DNA from: an uncultured Pseudomonadota bacterium
Lineage (GTDB): Bacteria; Pseudomonadota; Alphaproteobacteria; RF32; CAG-239
DNA length: 64,000 bases
NCBI GenBank assembly: GCA_902763535.1
Contig: CACWSG010000007.1
Location: forward strand, 1 to 64,000
Reading direction: 5' to 3'
Part shown: piece after piece, positions 34,512-44,578 of the stretch
How positions within the stretch are numbered: position 1 is the first letter of the stretch
Layout: every line of letters begins with the position of its first letter
Notes under the pieces: model-generated
The model's database searches: none
Told to the model about the DNA's origin: nothing
What the model saw: the letters and a program-made list of their open reading frames with translations, nothing else
Made by a program: the position numbers and the translations under genes

Positions 34512-36029
34512 ATGACTATCAAAACTATCCGCAAAGACAATTATCCCGAATGGTATCAGGCAGTTGTGGCTGCCGCTGATATGGCCGAAAATTCGGCGTC
34601 ACCCGGTTGTATGGTTATCAAACCTTGGGGGTATGGTATTTGGGAGCGCATCCGCGATGAATTTGATGCGCAAATTAAGGCTCTTGACCATGAAAACTGC
34701 TATTTTCCGATGTTTATTCCTTTGTCGTTCTTTCAAAAAGAGGCTGACCATGTTGAGGGTTTTGCCAAAGAGATGGCAGTAGTTACACACTCAAGATTGG
34801 AAACTAAAGACGGGCATTTGACTCCGGCTTCTCCTTTGGACGAGCCCCTAATCGTGCGTCCGACCTCGGAAACTATTATTGCCGATTCATTTTCCAAATG
34901 GGTAAAGTCTTATCGTGATTTGCCGGTGTTGATTAACCAATGGGCCAATGTGGTGCGCTGGGAAATGCGTCCGCGTCTGTTTTTGCGCACACGTGAATTT
35001 CTCTGGCAAGAAGGACACACCGCCCATGCCAGCCACGAGGAAGCGGAATTAGAGACCAAAACCATGTTGGAAGAATATCGCAAATTGTGCGAGGATACTC
35101 TTGCCATGCCGGTGATTTGCGGACGCAAACCGGAATATGACAAATTCCCCGGTGCGGTTGATACCTATTGCGTGGAAGCAATGATGCAGGACGGCAAAGC
35201 CTTACAAGCCGGAACCTCTCACTATTTGGGGCAAAATTTTGCCAAGTCGGCCAACATTACTTTTATCAATAAAAACAATCAGCCGGAATTTGCTTATACC
35301 ACTTCTTGGGGGGTTTCAACTCGGCTTATCGGCGGCTTGATTATGACTCATGCCGATGATGAAGGTATGGTAACCCCGCCGAAGATTGCACCTTATCAAA
35401 TTGTGATTGTGCCGGTGATTAAAAATGAAGCCGATACGGAAGAGGTTATGACCTACATCAATAATCTGCGCGCTGAGTTAAACAAAGCCATGCCGTTTGG
35501 CGAGAAAATCCGCATCAAACTTGACAAGCGCGACAAGTCAAGCGTGGATAAATTCTGGGAGTGGACCAGAAAAGGCGCACCGATTATTTTGGAAATCGGT
35601 AAACGTGATGTTGAGGCAAATAATGTGATGATGAAACGCCGTATTTATATCAACACTCCGGAGGGCAAGCAGGTTGTTGCTAAAGACGATATTATTGCTA
35701 ATGTCGCAAAATATTTGGCCGATATTCAAGCCGAGATGTTTGCTCGTGCTAAAGCAAGATTGCAAGCCAATATCCGCACCGACATCAAAACGCCGGAAGA
35801 ATTCCGTGCCTATTTTGCCAATATGAACGAGTGGATTGAAGACGGTAAATGCGGCAAGGTAGCTTTTGTCCGCGGCAAGTGGTCAGGTGATGAAAACAGT
35901 GATGCGCTCTTAAAAGAACTCAAAATTACCATTCGCTGTCTGCCTTTTGATCAATCGGGAAGTGAAGGTGTTTGCTTACTGACCGGCAAGCCGGCGACAA
36001 CTGATGTAATTTATGCCAAATGCTACTAA
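34512..36029 (+). CDS. proS: Prolyl-tRNA synthetase, short archaeal/eukaryotic type
   Basis: 505 residues. It attaches proline to tRNA-Pro. Class II motifs: motif 2 RWEMRPRLFLRTREFLWQEG (about 156) and motif 3 GGLIMTHADDEGMVTPPKIA. No editing domain is inserted between motifs 2 and 3. The anticodon-binding domain is followed by a C-terminal zinc-type domain, and the chain ends in Tyr (IYAKCY). These are traits of the ProS type 3 class found in archaea, eukaryotes and some bacteria, not of the ~570-residue bacterial class. AAAGGA precedes the ATG. Confidence 0.92.
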   Translation: MTIKTIRKDNYPEWYQAVVAAADMAENSASPGCMVIKPWGYGIWERIRDEFDAQIKALDHENCYFPMFIPLSFFQKEADHVEGFAKEMAVVTHSRLETKDGHLTPASPLDEPLIVRPTSETIIADSFSKWVKSYRDLPVLINQWANVVRWEMRPRLFLRTREFLWQEGHTAHASHEEAELETKTMLEEYRKLCEDTLAMPVICGRKPEYDKFPGAVDTYCVEAMMQDGKALQAGTSHYLGQNFAKSANITFINKNNQPEFAYTTSWGVSTRLIGGLIMTHADDEGMVTPPKIAPYQIVIVPVIKNEADTEEVMTYINNLRAELNKAMPFGEKIRIKLDKRDKSSVDKFWEWTRKGAPIILEIGKRDVEANNVMMKRRIYINTPEGKQVVAKDDIIANVAKYLADIQAEMFARAKARLQANIRTDIKTPEEFRAYFANMNEWIEDGKCGKVAFVRGKWSGDENSDALLKELKITIRCLPFDQSGSEGVCLLTGKPATTDVIYAKCY

Positions 36030-36172
36030 AAAACTTGTATAACGGCGCATCTAAAGCAATTTTACGGGGACGATAAAAATTCACGTAGGTCATACTACGC
36101 TAAAATTTTTATCGCCCCTAGAAATTACTTTATCTGCACCATTCTCCAAGTTTTTACAAAACTTGTATAGTG
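36028..36172. repeat. Long imperfect palindromic element, ~140 bp
   Basis: Just after proS. Outer arms: AAAACTTG...CGCATCTAAAGCAATTTTACGGGG (from 36030) matches the reverse complement of 36116-36153 with scattered changes. The core is CGATAAAAATT (36071-36081) with AATTTTTATCG (36104-36114), flanked by GGGG (36066) and CCCC (36115). The innermost part is CGTAG (36084) with CTACG (36095). A direct repeat AAAACTTGTATA marks the left end (36030-36041) and lies just past the right arm (36158-36169). No coding potential. Confidence 0.7.
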
Positions 36173-36181
36173 GACAATTAT

Positions 36182-36220
36182 AAAGGCCGCTGTTACCCGA
36201 AAGTAGTGCGGCCTTTTTTT
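36182..36220 (+). terminator. Terminator downstream of proS
   Basis: AAAGGCCGC (36182-36190) and GCGGCCTTT (36208-36216) with a 17-nt loop and a T-run. The T-run overlaps the stop codon of the convergent lipoprotein gene. Confidence 0.85.
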
Positions 36221-36518
36221 AATTAACATAGAGGTCGTAGACCTCTTTTTTCCCGTAGACCCTAATGTGGTAGGAGCTAGAGATTTTGTTTTTTACAATA
36301 TAATATTCAAAGTTTTCTATCTTAAAAACTTTTTCATTTTGCTGATAGAAAACAATGGAATCCTTTGTTGTTATGACGTTTGAGATGTTTTCAAAGTCAT
36401 AAGAGACAAATCCACTTTCCACATAAGATGGGACTTGATCTGTTTCTACCTTGATGCGGTTATCTGCGCAGCTCGCTATCATGATAGCAATAACTGCAAA
36501 AAATAATATTTTCTTCAT
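36219..36518 (-). CDS. Small predicted lipoprotein, unknown
   Basis: 99 residues. The signal sequence MKKILFFAVIAIMIASC ends in a lipobox (IASC), so Cys17 would be lipid-modified. The mature part has ~80 residues with alternating strands (FENISNVITTKDSIVFYQQ, IENFEYYIVKNKISSSYHI). The promoter at 36550-36578 gives a ~25-nt AT-rich leader without Shine-Dalgarno. No family recognised. Confidence 0.65.
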   Translation of the reverse strand: MKKILFFAVIAIMIASCADNRIKVETDQVPSYVESGFVSYDFENISNVITTKDSIVFYQQNEKVFKIENFEYYIVKNKISSSYHIRVYGKKEVYDLYVN

Positions 36519-36549
36519 TTTTAATTTAATAATTTATGCTTAGGGCTAT

Positions 36550-36578
36550 CTTATAACAATTTGAGGAGATGTTGTCAA
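36550..36578 (-). promoter_or_regulatory. Promoter of the small lipoprotein gene
   Basis: Minus-strand TTGACA (36578-36573), a 17-bp spacer, TATAAG (36555-36550): a near-consensus sigma70 site. Confidence 0.75.
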
Positions 36579-36604
36579 TATATTTTGACAAAAAATTTAC
36601 AAAA

Positions 36605-37429
36605 TTATTTATCTTTAAGCCAACTTAAAATATCTTTATAATTGGCAAAATCGAACAATTTAGAATGTTCGCCTCCGTCATATACAATCATCTCTTTGGG
36701 CTCATTAGCGGAGTTGAACAAATTGACCGCCCGTTCAATCGGTACAACTTTGTCGTTTGAGCCGCCCATAATCAACAGCGGAATATCAATAGCCTGAATG
36801 TTTGCGATATTATCATACTTGTCTTTAACCATCAGCTCAAACGGAAACAGCGGCCAAATCCGTTGTTTTACCACATTGAGCAAACTGTCAAACGGCACTT
36901 TCAAAATCAATCCGGCAAATTTACCACCTTTTGCATTAGCTGCCACATAAGACGAGGTGTGGCTTCCCAGAGACATCCCATAAAGCACAATTTGCCGATT
37001 GTGATAACCGATGGAATGCAAATATTCAATAGCTGCCAAGGCATCAGCTTCCAATCCTGTTTGAGTTATCTCGCCGTTTATGCCGCCAAAACCGCGATAC
37101 TCCGGCATAAAAATACCATAGCCCGCTTGAGCGAGTGGTTTTAGTTTGTGATAGAATTTTTCTATATTATAAGAATTGCCATGATAATAAACTATCATCT
37201 TTTTGCCCTTTTGCGGAGCCTTAATCCAACCATATAATTGCGTGCCATCGGACGATTGATAGGTAACTTCACTTAACTTAAGCCCATCGTTCAATGGTGA
37301 GGCAATATCAGCTTTTACATTTGTGGGGTTATAGAAAAAATATTGCGGGAAAAAATAAACTGCCCCACAAAAAACGACATAGGCGGTCATCAAAAATCCG
37401 ACCGCCCAATAAACAATCTTTTTATTCAT
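36605..37429 (-). CDS. Alpha/beta hydrolase, BEM46/ABHD13-like
   Basis: 274 residues. An N-terminal membrane helix (about 7-27) anchors an alpha/beta-hydrolase domain. Oxyanion region YYHGNSYNIE, nucleophile elbow GMSLGSHTSS (Ser about 155), acid GGSNDKVVP (about 230) and catalytic His in DGGEHSKLFDF. Membrane-bound serine hydrolase of unknown substrate. Its start overlaps the stop of the glycosyltransferase gene by 8 bp. Confidence 0.85.
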   Translation of the reverse strand: MNKKIVYWAVGFLMTAYVVFCGAVYFFPQYFFYNPTNVKADIASPLNDGLKLSEVTYQSSDGTQLYGWIKAPQKGKKMIVYYHGNSYNIEKFYHKLKPLAQAGYGIFMPEYRGFGGINGEITQTGLEADALAAIEYLHSIGYHNRQIVLYGMSLGSHTSSYVAANAKGGKFAGLILKVPFDSLLNVVKQRIWPLFPFELMVKDKYDNIANIQAIDIPLLIMGGSNDKVVPIERAVNLFNSANEPKEMIVYDGGEHSKLFDFANYKDILSWLKDK

Positions 37430-38372
37430 TTTTCAATTTTTCCAATATCTGCGGATAATGTTCCAATACCATTTTCATTTGTTTATCATTACCGCCTTGA
37501 GCAATATTTATTTGAGTTAAAGTCTGTTCCGCATTTTCACGCATTTCGCGTTCGGCATTTACCAGTTTAATTTTGCGCATTCTGCCCCAAAAACTTTTGA
37601 CTTTGGTTCCGGCCAAAACTTCCATCGCCCAAAACCAAATATCATCGGCATAGGGAGCAAGTTGCTTAAACAACTCAACATTAGTAACATCTTTATACAT
37701 TACATGAGGAGGATACAATACTCCGCCGATACCGGTTGCAAAATTACGATACGATGGTTTGGGGCTGGTCACATTATGCGGCCACTTGGAGTAGGGCGCA
37801 ACATTGCCCTGTTTGTCAAAACTAAAACGATGACAACGATGACAAATTATATTGCGCGGATATCTAAGATGTTGCTGATAAAGTTTTTTCAACCAGCTGC
37901 GAGGATAATAAACATCGTCATCTGCCGTAACTATTATATCATCAGGATATTCCAACAAACTCTGTACAAGTTTTTTATAAGAACGCAAATCTTCGCACCA
38001 TCTGATAGTCAAACCGTTTTTCTGTAAATCCAATACTTTTTGCGGCACATCAGCTTCCCGATTGGGAAATTGACTGTCGGCCAGCCACAAGATAACCTCA
38101 TCCGGTTTGATGCTTTGATTCAACAAAGAGTACAAAGTATAATGAATATCGCTCATTCTGGGCGGAAAAGAAGTCAAAGATACAATCAATTTAGTGCTTC
38201 TTTTATCGGCATTAATCCCGATTTCATCAAAAGTCATCATTTTCTTGTCAATGCGGTTTTGATCAATATGCCGAGGTATTCTGGGTTTTTTATGATAGGT
38301 AAAAGTTTTGCCTAAAACAGTTATTTTGCGCAAGTTGCCTTGTTTTTCTTTATCAAACAATTTCATAATCAT
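37422..38372 (-). CDS. Glycosyltransferase-like protein
   Basis: 316 residues from ATG 38372, which has AAAGGT upstream; a longer frame from 38432 has no ribosome site. After a basic N-terminus, LIVSLTSFPPRMSDIHYTLY opens a GT-A-like fold, and VTADDDVYYPRSWLKKLY carries the DDD metal/nucleotide-sugar motif. GGVLYPP and YADDIWFWAMEVL follow, typical of bacterial polysaccharide or LPS glycosyltransferases. It probably acts in the cytoplasm on a surface glycan. Confidence 0.78.
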   Translation of the reverse strand: MIMKLFDKEKQGNLRKITVLGKTFTYHKKPRIPRHIDQNRIDKKMMTFDEIGINADKRSTKLIVSLTSFPPRMSDIHYTLYSLLNQSIKPDEVILWLADSQFPNREADVPQKVLDLQKNGLTIRWCEDLRSYKKLVQSLLEYPDDIIVTADDDVYYPRSWLKKLYQQHLRYPRNIICHRCHRFSFDKQGNVAPYSKWPHNVTSPKPSYRNFATGIGGVLYPPHVMYKDVTNVELFKQLAPYADDIWFWAMEVLAGTKVKSFWGRMRKIKLVNAEREMRENAEQTLTQINIAQGGNDKQMKMVLEHYPQILEKLKNE

Positions 38373-38481
38373 AGTACCTTTTGTTTTTTTATATGTTACT
38401 TTGAGCTTAAAATTAATTGACTTTTCGGTCAAGATTAATATCTTAGTTGTAAAGGTATTTTAAAAAAAGAGCGACACCATC

Positions 38482-38877
38482 ATGAAAAAAACAAATGTTT
38501 CATCATCAATCATAAATTCTATGAAAAGCATCATGGCTAAAACCAAACGACGTTTTTTCGGAGCTTCGGCTCGCACACTCAAAGATGAAAAAGTGACTTT
38601 TGAAGAAGCTGTTGATATTCAAAAAGAAGCATACAGCAAAAGTATCAAACGCTCATTTAAACAAAATTGCACTCCGCCTTATATGGAGTTATCGGCTCAA
38701 CTTTTGGCTGAAGAAACCCAAATTTTTCAGGCAGCTGCCAATCATTTAGCAGCAATTGCCGCTTCGCGTCCTAAATATGCTCCGGCTATAAAATCAATTT
38801 TTGCCGAGGTAATTGCCAACCGTCGTCTGAGTACTGAAAAGCTTGAATATATAAAGCATAAATTAGACAATATTTAA
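38482..38877 (+). CDS. Hypothetical basic protein
   Basis: 131 residues, soluble, mostly helical. A basic N-terminus with KTKRRFFGASARTLKDE, a central EETQIFQAAANHLAAIAASR helix and a C-terminal LSTEKLEYIKHKLDNI. No family recognised. It lies alone between the divergent glycosyltransferase gene and the convergent recG. Confidence 0.55.
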   Translation: MKKTNVSSSIINSMKSIMAKTKRRFFGASARTLKDEKVTFEEAVDIQKEAYSKSIKRSFKQNCTPPYMELSAQLLAEETQIFQAAANHLAAIAASRPKYAPAIKSIFAEVIANRRLSTEKLEYIKHKLDNI

Positions 38878-38924
38878 CAATATTCTATTTTTCCAAAGAT
38901 TATCTTGTTTTAGTTGTAATGATT

Positions 38925-41006
38925 TCAGGCCTTATAATTTTGAATATTTTCATCTTTACCAAACAAATATAACAGGTTGCGCAAAGCTTGTCCGCGGCTT
39001 TCTTGCAACAATTTGTCTTTGTTGATAATCAGTTGAGTATCTTTGTGGGCAATCAGCAGCAGATTGCGATGATATTCCATATCAGCCAGCCTAAAGTCTT
39101 CCAATCCGCTTTGTCTGGTTCCCAAAATTTCTCCGCCGCCGCGCAGCTCCAAATCTTTTTCGGCAATCACAAATCCGTCTTCAGTTTGTTTCATGATATT
39201 TAGACGTTCATAAGTTACATCGCTCAAATGCCCGCCATACATCAACAAACAAACAGCTTGACGATTGCCGCGTTTTACTCTGCCGCGCAGTTGATGAAGT
39301 TGTGCCAGTCCGAAACGCTCGGCGTGTTCAATAATCATACATGTGGCTTGGGGAACATTAACCCCGACTTCAATAACGGTTGTTGCCACCAACAAACGAA
39401 GTTCGCCGTTTTTAAATTTTTCCATTACGGAGTTCTTTTCCGCCTCTTTCATTTTGCCATGTACCAAACCGACTTTGTCGCCAAATATTTGTTTCATATC
39501 CTTAAAACGAGCTTCGGCTGCCGCCAAATCAGATTTTTCCGAATCTTCAACCAAAGGACAAACCCAATAAGCCATAACACCTTCATCTATTTGACGCTTT
39601 AGTCCGTTTATAACCTCGGGCAATTTACTCAGCGGTATAACTCGGGTATCAACCGGTTTGCGTCCCGCCGGCAGTTGGTCAATTATTGAGCAATCCATGT
39701 CGCCGTAAGTGCTCAAAACCAAAGTGCGCGGAATAGGAGTTGCCGTCATCACCAAAACATCACTGTTTTGCCCCTTTTGCGATAACTTTAATCTTTGTTG
39801 TACACCAAAACGATGTTGTTCATCAACAATCGCCAACCCTAAATTATGATAAACGACATCATCTTGAAACAATGCATGAGTTCCGATGAGAATGTTTATT
39901 GTGCCGTTGTTTAAATTTTCTAAAATTTGTTTGCGTTCTTTTGCTTTGGTTTTACCTGTAAGCAACGCTGTTTTAACTCCGACTTCCTCAGTTAATGGAG
40001 CAATTGTTTCATAATGCTGTTGAGCCAAAATTTCGGTCGGTGCCATTAAGGCTCCCTGTAAACCGGCTTCGACCGTATTCAACATAGCAAGCAGTGCCAC
40101 AATGGTTTTTCCGGATCCGACATCGCCTTGCAACAGACGCATCATTTTGTATTCCGAAGCTTGATCAGCATAAATTTCACGCAGTACCTTCTCTTGGGCT
40201 TCGGTCAATTTGAAGGGTAAATTTGCGATAATCTTCTCACGCAATACTCCATTTCCTTGAATAGATTTACCTTTGATTTTTTTGCGTTGTTCACGCACCA
40301 ACCCTAAGGCCAGCTGATTAGCCAACAATTCATCATAAGCCAATCTTGCCCGTTCTTTGGCAAAAGGTTGCAAATCATTCAAATTTTGCGGATGATGTGC
40401 TTTCAGTAAAGCTGTCTTAAAATCAGGCCAATCTCTTTCTTGCAAAAATTCGGTATCTAGCCATTCCGGCAAATCAGGAATTTTGGTTATTGCCTGAGCC
40501 ATAAATTTGCTGATCATTTTGTTGGTAATTCCGGCAGTCAAAGGATATACCGCTTCAAAATCCGGCAGTTCTTTAGCTTCGTTTTCGTTCAATATAAAGT
40601 CAGGATGTGCCATTTGCAGTTGATTGTTGAATTTTTCCAACCTTCCGCTGATAATTTTGGTTGCCCCGATCGGCAGGTTTTTGGCAATCGAGTCAGCATA
40701 AACCTTAAAAAATATCAATGTCAGTTGTTCAGTGTCATCTTCAACCACCACACGATAAGGATGTTGTCTTGTCTTGGGCGGAATGTGCTCCACCACTTTG
40801 ACTTTGATGGTACAGATTTTTCCGACTATGGCATTGGCCAGTTTGGGACGATAGCTGCGATCAACAATATTGCTTGGCAAATGAAACAACAAATCGATAA
40901 TGCGTCTGCCGCCCAAAAGATTTTCCATATACTTCAAGCTTTTGGGGCCCATGCCTTTCAGTGAAGATATATCAGCAAACAACGGATACAAAATTTCCGG
41001 ACGCAT
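38925..41006 (-). CDS. recG: ATP-dependent DNA helicase RecG
   Basis: 693 residues. The N-terminal wedge/OB domain has LKGMGPKS. Helicase motifs: I GDVGSGKTIVA (about 293), Ia APTEILAQQH, II VDEQHRFGVQQR, III TATPIPRT, then the second RecA domain with TTVIEVGVNVP (about 545), and VI QLRGRVKRG. It reverses stalled replication forks and processes branched DNA. It diverges from mfd. Confidence 0.95.
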   Translation of the reverse strand: MRPEILYPLFADISSLKGMGPKSLKYMENLLGGRRIIDLLFHLPSNIVDRSYRPKLANAIVGKICTIKVKVVEHIPPKTRQHPYRVVVEDDTEQLTLIFFKVYADSIAKNLPIGATKIISGRLEKFNNQLQMAHPDFILNENEAKELPDFEAVYPLTAGITNKMISKFMAQAITKIPDLPEWLDTEFLQERDWPDFKTALLKAHHPQNLNDLQPFAKERARLAYDELLANQLALGLVREQRKKIKGKSIQGNGVLREKIIANLPFKLTEAQEKVLREIYADQASEYKMMRLLQGDVGSGKTIVALLAMLNTVEAGLQGALMAPTEILAQQHYETIAPLTEEVGVKTALLTGKTKAKERKQILENLNNGTINILIGTHALFQDDVVYHNLGLAIVDEQHRFGVQQRLKLSQKGQNSDVLVMTATPIPRTLVLSTYGDMDCSIIDQLPAGRKPVDTRVIPLSKLPEVINGLKRQIDEGVMAYWVCPLVEDSEKSDLAAAEARFKDMKQIFGDKVGLVHGKMKEAEKNSVMEKFKNGELRLLVATTVIEVGVNVPQATCMIIEHAERFGLAQLHQLRGRVKRGNRQAVCLLMYGGHLSDVTYERLNIMKQTEDGFVIAEKDLELRGGGEILGTRQSGLEDFRLADMEYHRNLLLIAHKDTQLIINKDKLLQESRGQALRNLLYLFGKDENIQNYKA

Positions 41007-41102
41007 TAATTAGAACCTTTCATTTTTTTGCAAAATAAACTTGCAAACCTCAAAGCTATTCTATATAGTTTTTTTGTTTAAGTAAATAACAAGAAAACAG
41101 TA

Positions 41103-44100
41103 ATGCAGTATAATATTGACAAATATCTCGGTCAAACATTATCTTCGCTTCCCAAAGGTGCCGATACTTTTCTTTTGGGGGCTTTGGCGCGCGGAAATAA
41201 TAATGATATAATCTATATCGTCAGCAATGGCGTTGAATTATCAAATACCGCCGACATATTGGAATATATCTATCCTGATTTAGATGTGCTGCGTTTTCCG
41301 GCTTGGGATATTACACCTTATGATCGCTCATCTCCCAATAATGAAATTATTGCTCAACGCGTGGCAACTTTGTCGGAACTTGCTTTGCATCCAAGCCGCA
41401 AAAAGGGACGAATTATTGTTACCTCAGTCGGGGCAATTATGCAAAAATTACCGCCGAAGAAGATTTTTATCAATGCATTGCGCGAAATCAAAGTTGGCGG
41501 CAAATTAGAATTTAGTGATTTTTTGCATTATGCCGCTATGAACGGATATTCCAAGGTTGAACAGGTTTTTGAAACCGGAGAATATGCCCTGCGTGGTGAT
41601 ATTATTGATATTTTTCCGGTCGGTACTCGTGAGCCTTTGCGTATTGACTTGTTTGATGATGAGGTTGAACGTATTCGTACTTTTGATGTTATGAGCCAAC
41701 GCACCACCGGAGAATTGGACAGTTATGTCTTTCGGGTTATGAATGAAGTTATTTTGGACGATAATACGGTTGCATCATTTCGTTCGCATTATCGTGAGGC
41801 TTTCGGAGTTGGCAGCAGTGATGATGAAATTTATGCGGCTATATCAGCCAAGAGCAAATATATCGGCATGGAAAACTGGCTGCCGTTTTTTTATGACAAT
41901 CAGCTGATTAGTTTGTTTGACTATGTGCCGGCTGCCAATATTATTTTGGCTGATGAAGTAGAAGATGCCATAGCTGTTAAAGAAAAAAATATCGCCGATT
42001 TTTATCAGGCACGTTTGGAAGCTCTTTCAATTAAAATAAACGACGGTTCGGAAATTTATCGTCCGGTTGTGCCGGAATTACTCTATTTGCAACCATCCAT
42101 GTTGAAACAAATATTTTCACATAGCCGAGCAATTCATTTTAATTCGCTGAATTTGCCTACGGTTAAAGGTGTTGTTGATATGGAAGCTGTGCCGATGCGT
42201 TCTTTTGTCGGCTTGCAAAATTCGGCGCAAAACTATACTGAATTAAAAGATTTTTTGCAAAGTAATCGCAATTTGGCAAGGATTATAGCTTGTTATTCGC
42301 AAGGCAGTCGCGAACGCATTTTTAATCTTTTGCGCGAACATGATTTCACCGGATTAGTCCAAAGCGACACTTGGGATGATGCTGTTAAACAAGCACAAAA
42401 AAATATTGTTCTCACAGTCATGCCATTGCCGCATGGTTTTAAAGGTTTTAATTTGTGCCTGATTGCCGAGGCTGATATTTTAGGGGAAAAACTGAATCAT
42501 CGCAAACCCAAAAAAGCTTCATCAAAAGATTTTATCGCTGATATATCTTCACTTTCTATCGGTGAGCTGGTTGTACATATTGACCATGGTATCGGGCGTT
42601 TCTTGGGACTTGAAACTCTAACGGTTGATAATGCTCCGCACGATTGCCTCAAAATTGAGTATGCCGGCAATTCCAAACTGTTTGTTCCGGTCGAAAATTT
42701 GGAAGTATTGTCGCGCTATGGCAGTGATGATGCTAATATTGAGCTTGATACTTTAGGCGGTTCGGCTTGGGCTGCCAAAAAAGCCAGAGTAAAAAACAAA
42801 ATTCGTGATATTGCCGAAAAGCTGATTAAGATAGCTGCCGAGCGCAAATTGAAAAAAGCCGATGTATTCATTCCTCCGGTCGGAGTTTATGATGATTTTT
42901 GTGCCCGTTTTCCTTATCAGGAAACTGATGACCAGCAAAATGCCATTGATGATGTGATTGGTGATTTGTCTGCCGGAATGCCGATGGATAGATTGATTTG
43001 CGGTGATGTCGGTTTTGGCAAAACCGAAGTTGCCATGCGTGCGGCCTTTGTGGTGGCATCATCAGGTGCTCAGGTTGCGATTATTGTACCGACCACATTG
43101 CTTGCCCGTCAACATTATCTGAATTTTAAACAACGTTTTGAGGGTTTGCCGATAAAAATAAGAATGTTGTCGCGTTTGGTTTCGGCAAAAGAAGCCAATG
43201 AAACCATCCAAGGGCTCAAAGAAGGTGCGGTTGAAATTGTAATCGGTACACACGCTCTGCTGGCACAAAGAGTTGAGTTTTGCAACTTAGGTTTGTTGAT
43301 TATTGATGAAGAACAGCATTTCGGAGTTGCTCACAAAGAAAAAATTAAACAGCTTAAATCAGGTGTCCATGTGTTGACTTTGACAGCAACACCGATACCG
43401 CGAACTTTACAACTGTCATTGACCGGAGTAAAAAATCTGAGTGTTATTGCCACACCTCCGGTTGATCGCTTGGCGGCGCGTTCTTTTGTGATGCCCTTTG
43501 ACAATGTGATGATAAAAGAAGCTATTTTGCGTGAAAAAAATCGCGGCGGGCAGACTTTTTTTGTTTGTCCCAAAATAGCTGATATTCCGCAAGCTCAGCA
43601 AATTCTCTCCGACATAGTTCCGCAAGCTAAAGTCCTGATTGCGCATGGACAAATGCCGGTCAAACAATTAGAAGATGTGATGAATGAATTTGCCCAAGGT
43701 CAGGGAGACATCCTTTTATCAACTACCATTATTGAATCCGGCATTGATATGCCGCAAGTCAATACAATGATTATTTGGCGTGCCGATATGTTCGGACTTG
43801 CTCAGCTCTACCAGCTAAAAGGGCGCATCGGTCGTTCCAAGGTGAGAGGATACGCTTATTTTACAACTCAACCCAAACGCAAACTATCCGAAATTGCAAC
43901 AAGGCGCCTGACGGTGTTACAATCGCTGGATTCATTGGGTGCAGGATTTTCTTTGGCCAGCTATGATATGGACTTGCGCGGTTCCGGCAATGTTTTGGGC
44001 GAGGAGCAATCCGGTCATATCAAAGATGTCGGTATATCGCTTTATGAACATTTGCTTGAAGAAGAAATCAATCGCTTGCGCGCTTCATCATCAAAAACAC

Positions 44101-44567
44101 AGCAAGTTCAACTGCGCGAATGGACGCCGCAAATATCAATCGGAATTCCGATAATGATTCCTGATGACTATGTTCCGGATTTGGGATTACGTCTCGGGTT
44201 GTATAAGCGTATCGGTGATATTGAGCACCGTGAAGAAATTGCCGATATGCGCGAAGAGTTAATAGATCGTTTCGGCAACTTGCCCAAAGAAGTTGACAAT
44301 CTGCTCAGTGTGGTTGAGATGAAAATATTATGTTTGGCTTGTGGCATTGATAGAATAAATGCCGGAGCCAAAGGAGCGTTAATCGGATTTCATAACAATG
44401 TTTTTGCTGCTCCTGAAAAATTGATGAACATGGTGCTTGCTTCATTCGGCGAGTTTAAAGTTCGTCCGGATCAACGCATTTTCATCGAAAAAGATTTGTC
44501 AAGTTATGAAACACGAGTTAAAGTTATAAAACAAGCTATTACCAAAATAGCCTCTTTGCTGGATTAA
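41103..44567 (+). CDS. mfd: Transcription-repair coupling factor
   Basis: 1154 residues. In order: a UvrB-like N-terminal module (PAWDITPYDRSSPN), the RNA-polymerase interaction domain (about 475-545, VVHIDHGIGRFLGLE), a RecG-like translocase with Walker A CGDVGFGKTEVAMRA (about 640), DEEQHFGVAHKE, TATPIPRTLQLS and the TRG motif, and a C-terminal regulatory domain. It removes RNA polymerase stalled at lesions and recruits UvrA. It is followed after 11 bp by the TerB-like gene. Confidence 0.95.
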   Translation: MQYNIDKYLGQTLSSLPKGADTFLLGALARGNNNDIIYIVSNGVELSNTADILEYIYPDLDVLRFPAWDITPYDRSSPNNEIIAQRVATLSELALHPSRKKGRIIVTSVGAIMQKLPPKKIFINALREIKVGGKLEFSDFLHYAAMNGYSKVEQVFETGEYALRGDIIDIFPVGTREPLRIDLFDDEVERIRTFDVMSQRTTGELDSYVFRVMNEVILDDNTVASFRSHYREAFGVGSSDDEIYAAISAKSKYIGMENWLPFFYDNQLISLFDYVPAANIILADEVEDAIAVKEKNIADFYQARLEALSIKINDGSEIYRPVVPELLYLQPSMLKQIFSHSRAIHFNSLNLPTVKGVVDMEAVPMRSFVGLQNSAQNYTELKDFLQSNRNLARIIACYSQGSRERIFNLLREHDFTGLVQSDTWDDAVKQAQKNIVLTVMPLPHGFKGFNLCLIAEADILGEKLNHRKPKKASSKDFIADISSLSIGELVVHIDHGIGRFLGLETLTVDNAPHDCLKIEYAGNSKLFVPVENLEVLSRYGSDDANIELDTLGGSAWAAKKARVKNKIRDIAEKLIKIAAERKLKKADVFIPPVGVYDDFCARFPYQETDDQQNAIDDVIGDLSAGMPMDRLICGDVGFGKTEVAMRAAFVVASSGAQVAIIVPTTLLARQHYLNFKQRFEGLPIKIRMLSRLVSAKEANETIQGLKEGAVEIVIGTHALLAQRVEFCNLGLLIIDEEQHFGVAHKEKIKQLKSGVHVLTLTATPIPRTLQLSLTGVKNLSVIATPPVDRLAARSFVMPFDNVMIKEAILREKNRGGQTFFVCPKIADIPQAQQILSDIVPQAKVLIAHGQMPVKQLEDVMNEFAQGQGDILLSTTIIESGIDMPQVNTMIIWRADMFGLAQLYQLKGRIGRSKVRGYAYFTTQPKRKLSEIATRRLTVLQSLDSLGAGFSLASYDMDLRGSGNVLGEEQSGHIKDVGISLYEHLLEEEINRLRASSSKTQQVQLREWTPQISIGIPIMIPDDYVPDLGLRLGLYKRIGDIEHREEIADMREELIDRFGNLPKEVDNLLSVVEMKILCLACGIDRINAGAKGALIGFHNNVFAAPEKLMNMVLASFGEFKVRPDQRIFIEKDLSSYETRVKVIKQAITKIASLLD

Positions 44568-44578
44568 AGGAAAAAATA

